From Pseudodonghicola flavimaris (GTDB lineage Bacteria > Pseudomonadota > Alphaproteobacteria > Rhodobacterales > Rhodobacteraceae), in assembly GCF_030164425.1 (NCBI RefSeq), contig NZ_JASNJD010000010.1, positions 1 to 64,000 of the forward strand: 64,000 bases of DNA, given 5' to 3'. A program made the translations under genes and the position numbers. How positions within the stretch are numbered: position 1 is the first letter of the stretch; each line of letters begins with the position of its first letter. Positions 1-8,342 of the stretch are shown piece by piece. A model generated the notes under the pieces. That model did not search any database. It saw nothing but the letters and a program-made list of their open reading frames with translations, and was not told the origin of the DNA.

Positions 1-235
1 TCGTCGGTCTTCGAACAACCTCAGACTACGAAGAAGCGCGATGGCCGCCAGCCCGGCCGCGCGCTGCGCTACGCCAAGGGCTTCGCGCGCGGCCTCTTAC
101 ACCACCCCACGGGGCACTACCATCGGAATTGCCAAGGAGTTGATGAAGAGCGTCAAGGCACGACGATTTTCTGATTGGCCACGGCGCGCCACAAAACCGG
201 ATGCAGAGGGAACGGTCCGCCATCCGTTCTTGGAG

Positions 236-820
236 ATGGAGAAATCAAACCTCTGGTACTGCCTTCACTGCGACGCAGAGATCACCGGTCCACAGATCGC
301 TGGAAACCAATGGCACTGCCCCGGCTGCGGCGCTTCACCGATCAACATCTTTCCAGAAGCCTTCTGGCTGGGACGGAACGATGAAAAGCCAGCGCCAGTC
401 CAATCCCGCGCCGAAGAGCAAGAGATTGAACCCATCGTGTCAGTTGTTGATCCGCGGCCTAGGCTTGATCTCAACAAGAACCAGGTGACCCATCTGATCC
501 GATCAGCCCTGTTCGAGGATGCCGCGAGTGCCAGCGAGCGAATGGGAGCGAGTCTGGCCGAGATCTGGGTTGATGACGATCTCGAGGTGATTGTTTCCCT
601 CGAGGATCACTACTGGCCCGAGGACAAAGAGCCGACCGCTGCGATCAAAGTGGCCGCACTGCTTGGGATCGAAATTGAGTTGGAAGTTACTTGGTCGGAT
701 CCGTTGTTCGCATGGCCAGGTTTGGGCACTATGACCCGGAGCACGGCCGAATATACGCGCATGATGCTTGATGCCTACCGCAGTAAAGGCATCGTGGAAG
801 AAAGGGGTGGAAACCGATAG
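236..820 (+). CDS. Hypothetical protein with N-terminal zinc ribbon
   Basis: No family recognised. From the ATG at 236 the protein is 194 aa and opens almost at once with two CxxC knuckles (YCLHC near residue 9 and CPGCG near residue 28), a likely zinc ribbon. An acidic linker follows, then an alpha/beta domain with many acidic and aromatic residues (WVDDDLEV, HYWPEDKEP) and no catalytic motif I can name. The frame stays open upstream to the window edge. The ATG at 143 follows AAGGAG by only 3 nt, so either start is possible, and the 5' end may be part of a longer or frameshifted gene. It lies at the edge of a defence island, but no function is implied by that alone. Confidence 0.5.
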   Translation: MEKSNLWYCLHCDAEITGPQIAGNQWHCPGCGASPINIFPEAFWLGRNDEKPAPVQSRAEEQEIEPIVSVVDPRPRLDLNKNQVTHLIRSALFEDAASASERMGASLAEIWVDDDLEVIVSLEDHYWPEDKEPTAAIKVAALLGIEIELEVTWSDPLFAWPGLGTMTRSTAEYTRMMLDAYRSKGIVEERGGNR

Positions 821-1517
821 CTCCTTAGCCTGCGCGGCTTCGACAACCAACTCGCCGGGCACCGGCAGGCGCGAAACGCCTTCAGTCTGGCGGGTTTCTC
901 CGCTGGGTCTGAGGGGAGACCCGTTCCTCAGAACTGGATCTCATCATCGCGGTCGACCAACTCGGGATGTTCGCTCTCGGCCGAGGCTGTGTGGAAACTC
1001 GATCGAACATTGCCTGCCCCGGAACGATATTCTTGGACAGGCGCACCTGTGTAAGTTTGTTCCAATGCGGGCCGCCACAGGCAGGCCAGCAAGGAAACCA
1101 TTCTTCACGAATTCGGGAAATAAGAGCTTCCATGCAGCCTCGGCCCTCAAGAGACATTCGAGCCAGGAGCAACGGATGACCGGTCTCAGCCCCGCTCAAG
1201 ACATTCGTGTTAAGCGCTGCATGCGACCGAGCGCTGACACCGAGGGCGGGGAATTGCCTTTCGCGGTAGCACCGACCAACGACCGTTTTGGGGTCGTCTT
1301 CTGTCTGTTCGCTTGGCGGTCCCCCGATTGAGATGGCCGTCATTCCCGACATCTGATCACCAGAGCCAGTCGCTTACATCAGTGACCATGGATTTCCGCT
1401 CCCTGGCCAACCTGCCGAGGCGCACTTTCAGACATGCCGCTGGAAATCGGATCGTGTTGCGACCATGATGTCATCAATCTCCGATATGCGAGCGTAGAAA
1501 AGAAGGAATGATCGAAA
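821..1517. other. Gene-poor stretch, no supported gene
   Basis: About 700 bases between the zinc-ribbon gene and the nuclease-HerA operon. Open frames on both strands (768-1331 plus, 882-1352 minus) give low-complexity arginine/serine/proline-rich peptides without recognisable domains and look like chance frames. I see no tRNA, terminator hairpin or insertion-sequence end. The promoter of the downstream operon presumably lies towards the right end, where composition becomes more A/T-rich, but no clear -35/-10 pair stands out. Confidence 0.4.
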
Positions 1518-1583
1518 ATGAGTATTTCTATGGCGAACAAGGGCAGACGTGACGTCCGCGCCGCGGATCTCCACAGGGGGTAA
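1518..1583 (+). CDS. Possible 21-codon leader ORF coupled to the nuclease gene
   Basis: ATG at 1518 opens a 21-codon frame (starts MSISMANKGRR) whose TAA at 1581-1583 overlaps the first ATG of the nuclease gene as TAATG. Such a stop/start overlap is a common arrangement for translational coupling. The peptide is short, basic and of no known family. A second short frame from ATG 1508 ends before it. The evidence is positional only; it may be chance. Confidence 0.2.
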   Translation: MSISMANKGRRDVRAADLHRG

Positions 1584-2797
1584 TGATGACCGATCGGAGC
1601 GCGGTTTCCACGATTACTGGCTATTTCTATCAGTTCGACCGCTCTATACTCAGCATCCTCGCGCTAACCGGAGATAATGACTCTGTGGCGATCGAATGCA
1701 TCGAGGACATTGACGTCCAAACGGCCACGGAAACAACCGCCGTCCAGTGTAAATATTATGAGAAATCCGAGTACAACCATTCTGTTATCAAGCCCGCGAT
1801 CCTTTTCATGCTCGAACACTACAAATCGGGCCTCACCGCCGGTCGGCCAGAGATCCAGTATCAGCTTAGCGGGCATTTTGCGTCTGGGCAGAACAAGCTC
1901 GCGCTCCCTTTCGATATCGGATTCCTCAAGTCGAATTTTCTCACCACTACATCGAAGGGGAAAACGATCAGAAAGCATGAAGAGCTGGGTGTCAGTGACG
2001 CCGAGCTTGAAGGCTTCTTGAAACTTCTATCCATCGACGTGAACGCGGCGAAATTCGACGATCAGTTTCGGAGTATCATCGAGAGTCTGGCAGAAGAATT
2101 TGAGTGCTCGCCGTTCGTGGCTGAGTTCTTTTATTATAACAGCGCCCTGCGAGTTATCAAAGAACTGGCCACCGAATCGGAGGAGGCTCGGCGGGTCATA
2201 ACAAGAAAAGCCTTTGTAAAGCGAATAGACACATCATCGTATCTCTTTGATGAGTGGTTTATCGCTAAGCTCGGTATGGATAAATACTATCTTGAGTTGC
2301 GCAAAGAGTTCTTCGCAAGTGGCGTCAACGTCTCCCCTGTGGAACGGCTTTTCATCATCCATCTGGCTGGTAGAAGCTATAGCCGAAGCACGGTTAAAAT
2401 GCTTCTGAAGACCATATCCCGGAAATATTCCAAGCTGTCCAAGCGCGACGCGAAGCCCTTCTCGCCTTACGTTCTGCTCGTCGGTATCGGCGAAAGCGAA
2501 CTTGTCGGTCTAAAACAGGAGCTACACAACGAAGACGTTCGCTTCGTCGATGGCTACGATTTCAAGGGGGCCCAGTTCGACGCCGGGTCTATCTCCCGCC
2601 GCGCGTCCGTTGCCGGCCCGGCACTGAGGCTATTCTGCAATCTAACAGAGGCGCGGCAGACCTTTCTGTCATTCCGTCGCTCACGCGAGATATACGAATT
2701 CTATAGCAGTGAGCCGGTTGAAGACTTTGGTGATGTCGCCATCAACCATACCCGGTTCCAGGTTCCAAAATACGAAGATATCAATAAGATAATTTAG
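1583..2797 (+). CDS. DUF4297/Cap4-like PD-(D/E)xK nuclease, effector of a HerA defence pair
   Basis: 404 aa. The N-terminal ~110 residues carry the marks of a Cap4/DUF4297-type DNA endonuclease: GYFYQ at residues 13-17, an acidic run ECIEDID around 38-44, and QCKY at 55-58, matching the E/D...(E/Q)xK catalytic core. The remaining ~290 residues are helical and not recognised, perhaps the oligomerisation or HerA-docking part. AGGGGG lies 2 nt before the first ATG and 5 nt before the second (1586), so Met2 may be the true start. The HerA gene follows after 8 nt, with its Shine-Dalgarno sequence overlapping this stop codon, so the two are co-translated. DUF4297-HerA pairs are known antiphage modules in which HerA assembles with and activates the nuclease; assignment here rests on motifs and context. 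Composition is visibly more A/T-rich than the catabolic genes, consistent with transfer. Confidence 0.65.
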   Translation: MMTDRSAVSTITGYFYQFDRSILSILALTGDNDSVAIECIEDIDVQTATETTAVQCKYYEKSEYNHSVIKPAILFMLEHYKSGLTAGRPEIQYQLSGHFASGQNKLALPFDIGFLKSNFLTTTSKGKTIRKHEELGVSDAELEGFLKLLSIDVNAAKFDDQFRSIIESLAEEFECSPFVAEFFYYNSALRVIKELATESEEARRVITRKAFVKRIDTSSYLFDEWFIAKLGMDKYYLELRKEFFASGVNVSPVERLFIIHLAGRSYSRSTVKMLLKTISRKYSKLSKRDAKPFSPYVLLVGIGESELVGLKQELHNEDVRFVDGYDFKGAQFDAGSISRRASVAGPALRLFCNLTEARQTFLSFRRSREIYEFYSSEPVEDFGDVAINHTRFQVPKYEDINKII

Positions 2798-2805
2798 GAG
2801 ATGAC

Positions 2806-4473
2806 ATGAGTGATGTAAAAGCGGAAGTAGTCGCGGTCTTTCCAAACAAGGTCAAGATTGTTGTCGATGACCTCGAGAATTTCAGAATCGCTGAAGAGTC
2901 TCTCCGCGTCGGATCTTACTTGAAGATCGCCGACAATGAGAACGCGGTTCTGGTCGCTATCATTGAGAATTTCCAGATTCAGGCGCGCGATGACGGCAGC
3001 CAAGACTACGTGATCGAGGCCTTCCCGCTCGGCGTTCTGCGCGATCAGAAGTTTGAGCGCGGGGGCGACGCCCTCGCCATCCCACCAAAGACAGTCCAAC
3101 CGGCGACGATCGACGATATCCGACTGATTTATGGAAGTTCGCTAGCCGTGAAGGATCGCTTCTGCTTTTCGAACCTCGCGACGAACAATGAGGTCGAGGT
3201 TCCTGTCGACGGGAATAAATTCTTCAACAAGCATATCGCAGTGGTCGGTTCTACGGGCTCTGGCAAGTCGCACACCGTCGCGAAGATCATTCAGAAGGCG
3301 GTTGGCGCCAAGGGCGACTATACGCTCAACAACTCTCACGTGATCATATTCGATATCCATTCGGAATATCGTGCGGCTTTTCCGGAGGCGAACTTCATCG
3401 ACAGCACCAGCTTGGTTCTCCCCTACTGGATGCTGAGCGGCGAGGAGTTGGAAGAGTTCTTTCTCGACACCGAGGCGAATGACCACAATCAGCGCAACGT
3501 GTTCAAGGATGCCGTGATCCAAAGCCGTAAGGCTGAGTTTACGGGAAATGACGACGAAAGGAACCGGATCCATCTGGACACCCCGCTCCCGTTCGACATT
3601 CGCTACGTTTTGGATCATGCCAACCATCTCAACACCGAGATGGTCGACACCGGCGAGGTGTATGCTGCTAGTAACAAGGCGAAGGCCGGACAACCGAAAC
3701 TCACGCAGGGTAGCCTTCATGGGCGGCTGACCAACTTTGTGAATCGTCTCGAGAACAAGATTAATGATCGGCGCCTCGACTTCTTCCTTGGCGAGAATTC
3801 TAAATCGATCTCTTTTGAGGAAACGCTCCGATCCATTCTCGGCTATAGCGCTGACAAGCATAACAACGTTACGGTCATCGATCTGAGCGGCGTCCCGTTC
3901 GAGGTCCTGAGCATCACGGTCTCCCTGATTTCGCGGCTGATTTTCGAGCATGGCTATTTCTATAAGCGGCTGCGTTGTGCCGCCAATCCGAAGGAAGAGA
4001 TCAACAACGATGCACCGATCCTCCTTGTTTACGAGGAAGCGCACAAATACGTGCCGACTAGCGAACTTTCAAAGTTCCGAGCGTCGAAAATGTCGATCGA
4101 GCGCATTGCCAAGGAGGGTCGTAAATATGGTGTCACCCTGCTCCTAGCGAGTCAGAGGCCCTCAGAGATTTCGGAGACGATCTTTTCACAATGCAACAAT
4201 TTCATCGCAATGCGCCTGACCAATCCGGTCGACCAAGGCTACGTTCGCAAGTTGCTGCCAGACTCGCTGGGAACGCTTATCGACAAGATGCCCGGGTTTA
4301 AGCAGGGCGAAGCGCTGCTCGTCGGAGAGGCTGTCGCCCTACCGTCTGTAGTCCAAATCGAGAAATGCACGGTGGCTCCAGCATCGACTGATATTCCTTA
4401 CTGGGACCTCTGGCAGCAAGAGTGGAAGGATCTTGCGATCGACAAGATCCGCGACGAGTGGTTGCGCCGCTAG
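2806..4473 (+). CDS. herA: HerA-family hexameric ATPase/DNA translocase
   Basis: 555 aa. It starts with a beta-rich HAS-barrel-like domain (about residues 1-95), then the FtsK/HerA P-loop core: Walker A GSTGSGKS at 148-155 and Walker B ILLVYEEAH near 405-413, where the paired acidic residues are typical of HerA. Downstream is a conserved RKYGVTLLLASQRP segment with the sensor glutamine, usual for the family. AGGAG 5 nt before the ATG at 2806 fixes the start. Bacterial HerA proteins pair with nuclease or Sir2 effectors to form ring-shaped antiphage complexes; the partner here is the DUF4297-like nuclease just upstream. Followed by a 370-base spacer and a convergent operon. Family call is secure; defence role is inferred from pairing. 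Confidence 0.88.
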   Translation: MSDVKAEVVAVFPNKVKIVVDDLENFRIAEESLRVGSYLKIADNENAVLVAIIENFQIQARDDGSQDYVIEAFPLGVLRDQKFERGGDALAIPPKTVQPATIDDIRLIYGSSLAVKDRFCFSNLATNNEVEVPVDGNKFFNKHIAVVGSTGSGKSHTVAKIIQKAVGAKGDYTLNNSHVIIFDIHSEYRAAFPEANFIDSTSLVLPYWMLSGEELEEFFLDTEANDHNQRNVFKDAVIQSRKAEFTGNDDERNRIHLDTPLPFDIRYVLDHANHLNTEMVDTGEVYAASNKAKAGQPKLTQGSLHGRLTNFVNRLENKINDRRLDFFLGENSKSISFEETLRSILGYSADKHNNVTVIDLSGVPFEVLSITVSLISRLIFEHGYFYKRLRCAANPKEEINNDAPILLVYEEAHKYVPTSELSKFRASKMSIERIAKEGRKYGVTLLLASQRPSEISETIFSQCNNFIAMRLTNPVDQGYVRKLLPDSLGTLIDKMPGFKQGEALLVGEAVALPSVVQIEKCTVAPASTDIPYWDLWQQEWKDLAIDKIRDEWLRR

Positions 4474-4845
4474 TCAGGCGATGGGGAGCAGCCGGAAAGT
4501 CATTGTCGACCGTTCTGCGAACTATTTTGCAGCTTGGCCAGTGATGTTGGAACGCGCCTGACATCGGCCTTAGGCGACAGGTCTTAGGAGAAGAGCACCG
4601 GACGCTAGAAGGACTGAGATTGGGCGCAAAGCGGACGTTGCTCATGAGGAGATCAATCGGCGGTTAGGTCCGGGACTGTCGGTCGCTGTGGCAGCGGAGC
4701 CGCCCGAACTGCATATCCGCTTCAGCACCAGAGCCGCCGTTCGTTCAGGTCGCAGCGAACGGCAGCTGTCCGCCCTTTGCGTCAAATCCTTGGGGCAGAT
4801 AGGGCCTTACTAGTGAAGACAGCAGATGTGGGGCGGACGTAGCGT
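4474..4845. other. Convergent spacer between the two defence systems
   Basis: 372 bases between the ends of the HerA gene (plus) and the Shango helicase gene (minus). No gene is supported. An imperfect inverted pair is visible: GCAAAGCGGAC at about 4626-4636 and GTCCGCCCTTTGC at about 4768-4780. It is too far apart for an ordinary terminator and resembles decayed intergenic repeats, but its nature is unknown. Confidence 0.4.
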
Positions 4846-7029
4846 TCAATTTAAGGATCCTTTTCGAACAATAGCTGCGACCACATCCGGAAGCGCCTGC
4901 ACCGACAACCTTGAGGATTCCGCGTCCAGAACTAGAAGCGCGCTAGACAGATATGGATGAAACTTCTCCGACATCAGGTTTCCTGCTCCCGCGAACAAAT
5001 CGACAGGTTCGCCGGATCGAATATCGGCCAGGAGTGCTCGAAGATCAGGTGTTTCATCGCCGACCTCCACCAGCAGAAACCCGTCATGCTGCTCGACTGA
5101 AAATCCCTCACTTCTAAGTGCGAGCGCCAGGGTTGACGTCTTAACCGTCCCCACTCGCGTTGCGATGATCGATGTACGCTCGCTGAGAGCCTGGATATTT
5201 GTGGCTCGAAACCCAAGTTGGTCATAATGTGCACGCGCTTCGTCTAGCATCTTTAGAGAAACCGCGTCCATGTATGCCGGTTGGGTGCCTCCTTCGAGCA
5301 CTGCGAACATTCGATCAATCACCTTGTCATGAATGTCACCAGGATCACCGCCAAAGACAGGAGGCACGCCCGCCTTCGCGGGTTTGACCACGATCACCTT
5401 CTCGCGGTCATGGATTTCCTGAACCACCCACCGCCGCCCAGAGAAAATCAGAAGCATCCCTGGGGCAAGAACATTGTCAATCGGCAGGGTGCCAAGATCC
5501 CTCCCGTCTGCGACCAAGCGGAATTCCTCAGGCGTCTGAAACACTGCGTAGAAGCTGTAGTGTTCGACCAGCTTTTCGCCTGCAGGTCCCAAGAGTAGCA
5601 GTCCGCTTCCGGACTGTTCGATCAAACCGGTTTCGGTATGACCGATCGAACGCAACACATCCGCGAAAACTTCGGTTGTGACCTTGCGGAAGGGGCCCTC
5701 GCGACACAGGATTCTGTAGACCACACTGGCAGAAGCACCTCCGCGTTGTGCAATGACAGACAGTATCTGATGGACGAGCGTCGAAAGATGAAGCGCCTGC
5801 GGTCTTGGCGGTTCGCACCACCCCTCAAGTAACAGGTCTATCATCGCGATCGACCGGATCAAACCAAGGCGAAGACGATCAACGAAGCTGCTTTCTGGCG
5901 TCAACTGAGTCTCGACGGCATACTGCCGCAAGACGGCTGGTTGTCCCTCGCGTCGGCCGGACCGGCCGAGACGTTGTCGCAACGCGGCGACGCTGAATGG
6001 CGCGCCGATTTGGGCCACGCAGGTCACATCACCGATGTCGATTCCAAGCTCGAGCGTCGACGTGCAGACGGCAGTTGTCGGCTTTGCGGCGTCCTTTAAG
6101 CGGCGTTCCACGAAGTCTCGGTGTTCGCGGGAGAGGCTAGCGTGGTGAGGATAGAATTCCTGCGGCAGATGTTCCCTCTCGCAGAGTTCCCGCAGCCGAT
6201 CTGCATAGATCTCGACTCGTTGCCTCGCCCCAGCGAAGACGAGGTTGTCGCTGCCTCGAAGGTGCTTGAACAGATGGGCTGCGATGGCATCCGTTGCGGA
6301 TGGGCTGTTTTCATCCTCATCGCCTGATACGTAGCCGCGAAGCTGGAGCCTCAATTCAGCCTCGCCGCCATCTGCTTCTATGAGCTGGACAGCGTTTGCA
6401 GCGTCAGGGCGAAGATAGGCCTTGGCGAGGTCCATGTCGCCCAGCGTAGCTGACAGACCTATCCGACGGAGTGGGCGCTTTATCGTGAGCTCGAGCCTTG
6501 TGAGCAACGAACGGAGCTGGACACCGCGTTCGCTATCTAGAACCGTGTGCAACTCATCGATAACGACCGCGCGCGTGGCCCCAAACAGGCGGCTAATTTC
6601 CAAACCGCGACGAATGAACAGTGCCTCAAGGGACTCTGGAGTTATCAGCAGGATCCCTTTTGGAGATTTCAGCGCGCGCGTCTTGATCGATTGAGAAACA
6701 TCCCCGTGCCATGGAACAACCGGCAGCTCTGCTTCCTGGCAGATGCCCTCCAGCCGCATGGCCTGGTCCGTGATCAAGGCTTTCAGCGGACCGATATAAA
6801 GCAGGTCGAAGCCGATGCCGCCGAACGGCTCGTCAAGCACCTGTGAAATCAACGGCAGGAACGCCGCCTCGGTCTTTCCGCCCGCCGTGGAAGCCGCAAC
6901 GATCAAATCGGCATCGGTCTCGCAGATCGTCCGGATGGATCGCGCCTGGATGTCGCGAAGCTCGCGCCATCCTTGCTGGCGTATCCATTTCTGCACAGGC
7001 CTCGCCAGCTTGTCGAACGCACTGCTCAT
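4846..7029 (-). CDS. sngC: Shango helicase SngC (SF2, DEAD/DEAH-like)
   Basis: 727 aa superfamily 2 helicase, third gene of a Shango operon. Motif I AASTAGGKTEA is near residues 45-55, motif II reads DELH (158-161), motif III SAT (193-195), and the second RecA domain has the arginine-rich motif VI QRLGRSGRR. The shape resembles Lhr-type SF2 helicases, with an extra C-terminal half that may hold winged-helix and accessory modules. It starts 5 bases after the sngB stop; no strong Shine-Dalgarno sequence is seen, so coupled translation is likely. Shango is a known three-gene antiphage system (TerB-like protein, ATPase, helicase), and gene order and domains here match it. The mechanism is not evident from sequence. 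Confidence 0.85.
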   Translation of the reverse strand: MSSAFDKLARPVQKWIRQQGWRELRDIQARSIRTICETDADLIVAASTAGGKTEAAFLPLISQVLDEPFGGIGFDLLYIGPLKALITDQAMRLEGICQEAELPVVPWHGDVSQSIKTRALKSPKGILLITPESLEALFIRRGLEISRLFGATRAVVIDELHTVLDSERGVQLRSLLTRLELTIKRPLRRIGLSATLGDMDLAKAYLRPDAANAVQLIEADGGEAELRLQLRGYVSGDEDENSPSATDAIAAHLFKHLRGSDNLVFAGARQRVEIYADRLRELCEREHLPQEFYPHHASLSREHRDFVERRLKDAAKPTTAVCTSTLELGIDIGDVTCVAQIGAPFSVAALRQRLGRSGRREGQPAVLRQYAVETQLTPESSFVDRLRLGLIRSIAMIDLLLEGWCEPPRPQALHLSTLVHQILSVIAQRGGASASVVYRILCREGPFRKVTTEVFADVLRSIGHTETGLIEQSGSGLLLLGPAGEKLVEHYSFYAVFQTPEEFRLVADGRDLGTLPIDNVLAPGMLLIFSGRRWVVQEIHDREKVIVVKPAKAGVPPVFGGDPGDIHDKVIDRMFAVLEGGTQPAYMDAVSLKMLDEARAHYDQLGFRATNIQALSERTSIIATRVGTVKTSTLALALRSEGFSVEQHDGFLLVEVGDETPDLRALLADIRSGEPVDLFAGAGNLMSEKFHPYLSSALLVLDAESSRLSVQALPDVVAAIVRKGSLN

Positions 7030-7034
7030 CGGCG

Positions 7035-8342
7035 TCAGAGCTTGAAGCTGATCAGGTCATCATCACCGGGGTCTTGGGCACCAGTCGACTCGTCGACCTC
7101 GGTCATGTCTTCGCCGCGGTCTTCGTATACCTCGATCTTTTCGATTAGGTCGCTCCACTCGACACCGGGGTTTTGCTCGAGCACGGAAAGCAGGTTCACG
7201 AAGGCCGTCACCGTATTGCGCGGGGTGCGGAAGTAAGCTTCACCGATCCGGTCCGAGCAATGCGCCATGAAGGCCTCGAGCGCATCGTCTGGCAGAGCAC
7301 CGGCGTCGTCCTGCATGATCCGCCGGACATTGGCCAGAAGAACGAAGAGGTCCTCAGGGGTCAGGCTGGCCAGCCGGACAACAGGTCCTGAAAGGTCAAC
7401 CAACCCGTCTCGCGCGAAGGTGTTCTCGGCCAAACGCGACTGGAGGGCCTCGTAGCTGTAAAGCCCTCGACGGGTGTTCATCAGGAATTCCGGTGTGCCG
7501 CCCATGAGAAATCCGAGGTTCTCGGCACTGCCCTGCAGCACATCATTCAGGATCCGGAGGATCTGTTCGTAGTTTGCATTGCGAGCCTGCGACGAGGTCA
7601 GCTTGTAGAGGTTCACCATCTCGTCGAGGCCGACGAGCAAGCCTTTGTAACCGGCTTCACACACGAATGCCGACATCAGCTTCAGATGGTCATAGACACT
7701 GGCATCGTCGATGATCGTTCGCACTCCAAGCGCCTTGCGCGCGTCGGTGCGTGTGGCGAATTCACCACGCAGCCATCTCAAGGCAGCGGATTTCAACTCG
7801 TCGTCGCCGGTCTCATGGCCTTCCCAATATCTCCGGATCACCTCTGCGAATTCAAACCCCCCGGTGAGCTCTTCGAAGTGACCAAGGCGTTCACGAATGA
7901 CAGACCCCGTGGGCGCATCGCGTTCCTCAGCATCGCGGTGTGCTTGGCTGACGAAACGCTCCACCACGCTGGCCAAGGCCCCGCCATCTGGCTTTGTCCG
8001 TGTCGACAGGTTTCGGGCCATCTCTGCATAGAGGCCTCGAGCTTGACCACCGGTCGCGTGAATGCGCCGGTCGGGCGCCAGGTCCGCGAACATCACCACC
8101 AGACCCTTTTCAAGCGCGACAAGACGGATCAGATTCATGAAGAACGTCTTTCCCGATCCGTATTCTCCGATGATGAACCGGATCGCCGATCCGCCATCGG
8201 ATATCCGGTCCATGTCCTTGACGAGCTCTTCAATCTCGCGGACGCGGCCGACTTGGATGTGACGCAGGCCGAGCTTGGGCACGACCCCTGCCCGAAGCGC
8301 CTGCACGATTGCATCGCGTTCACGTGGTTTCAACTTCGACAT
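7035..8342 (-). CDS. sngB: Shango ATPase SngB (BrxD/DUF2791-like P-loop protein)
   Basis: 435 aa from the ATG at 8342, chosen because GGAGGG lies 5 nt upstream; a longer frame begins at 8357. Walker A is GEYGSGKT (59-66) and Walker B LLVGLDE (about 235-241). The early segment LGLRHIQVGRVREIEEL is characteristic of the BREX-system ATP-binding (DUF2791/BrxD) family, which typically partners SF2 helicases. The start lies inside the last 23 bases of sngA, so the two are translationally coupled. Presumed to power or regulate the SngC helicase; that is inference from family association. Confidence 0.85.
   Translation of the reverse strand: MSKLKPRERDAIVQALRAGVVPKLGLRHIQVGRVREIEELVKDMDRISDGGSAIRFIIGEYGSGKTFFMNLIRLVALEKGLVVMFADLAPDRRIHATGGQARGLYAEMARNLSTRTKPDGGALASVVERFVSQAHRDAEERDAPTGSVIRERLGHFEELTGGFEFAEVIRRYWEGHETGDDELKSAALRWLRGEFATRTDARKALGVRTIIDDASVYDHLKLMSAFVCEAGYKGLLVGLDEMVNLYKLTSSQARNANYEQILRILNDVLQGSAENLGFLMGGTPEFLMNTRRGLYSYEALQSRLAENTFARDGLVDLSGPVVRLASLTPEDLFVLLANVRRIMQDDAGALPDDALEAFMAHCSDRIGEAYFRTPRNTVTAFVNLLSVLEQNPGVEWSDLIEKIEVYEDRGEDMTEVDESTGAQDPGDDDLISFKL

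Noticed and set aside
1-174. Open frame from the window edge to TGA 172 in frame 1
   Set aside because: The peptide (KKRDGRQPGRALRYAKG...) has no recognisable domain and overlaps another open frame; could be the tail of a gene outside the window, but not supportable.
768-1352. Overlapping long frames on both strands upstream of the nuclease
   Set aside because: Low-complexity composition, no Shine-Dalgarno sequence and no family features.
4626-4780. Inverted pair GCAAAGCGGAC / GTCCGCCCTTTGC
   Set aside because: Imperfect and over 130 bases apart; could not be linked to a terminator, IS end or attachment site.
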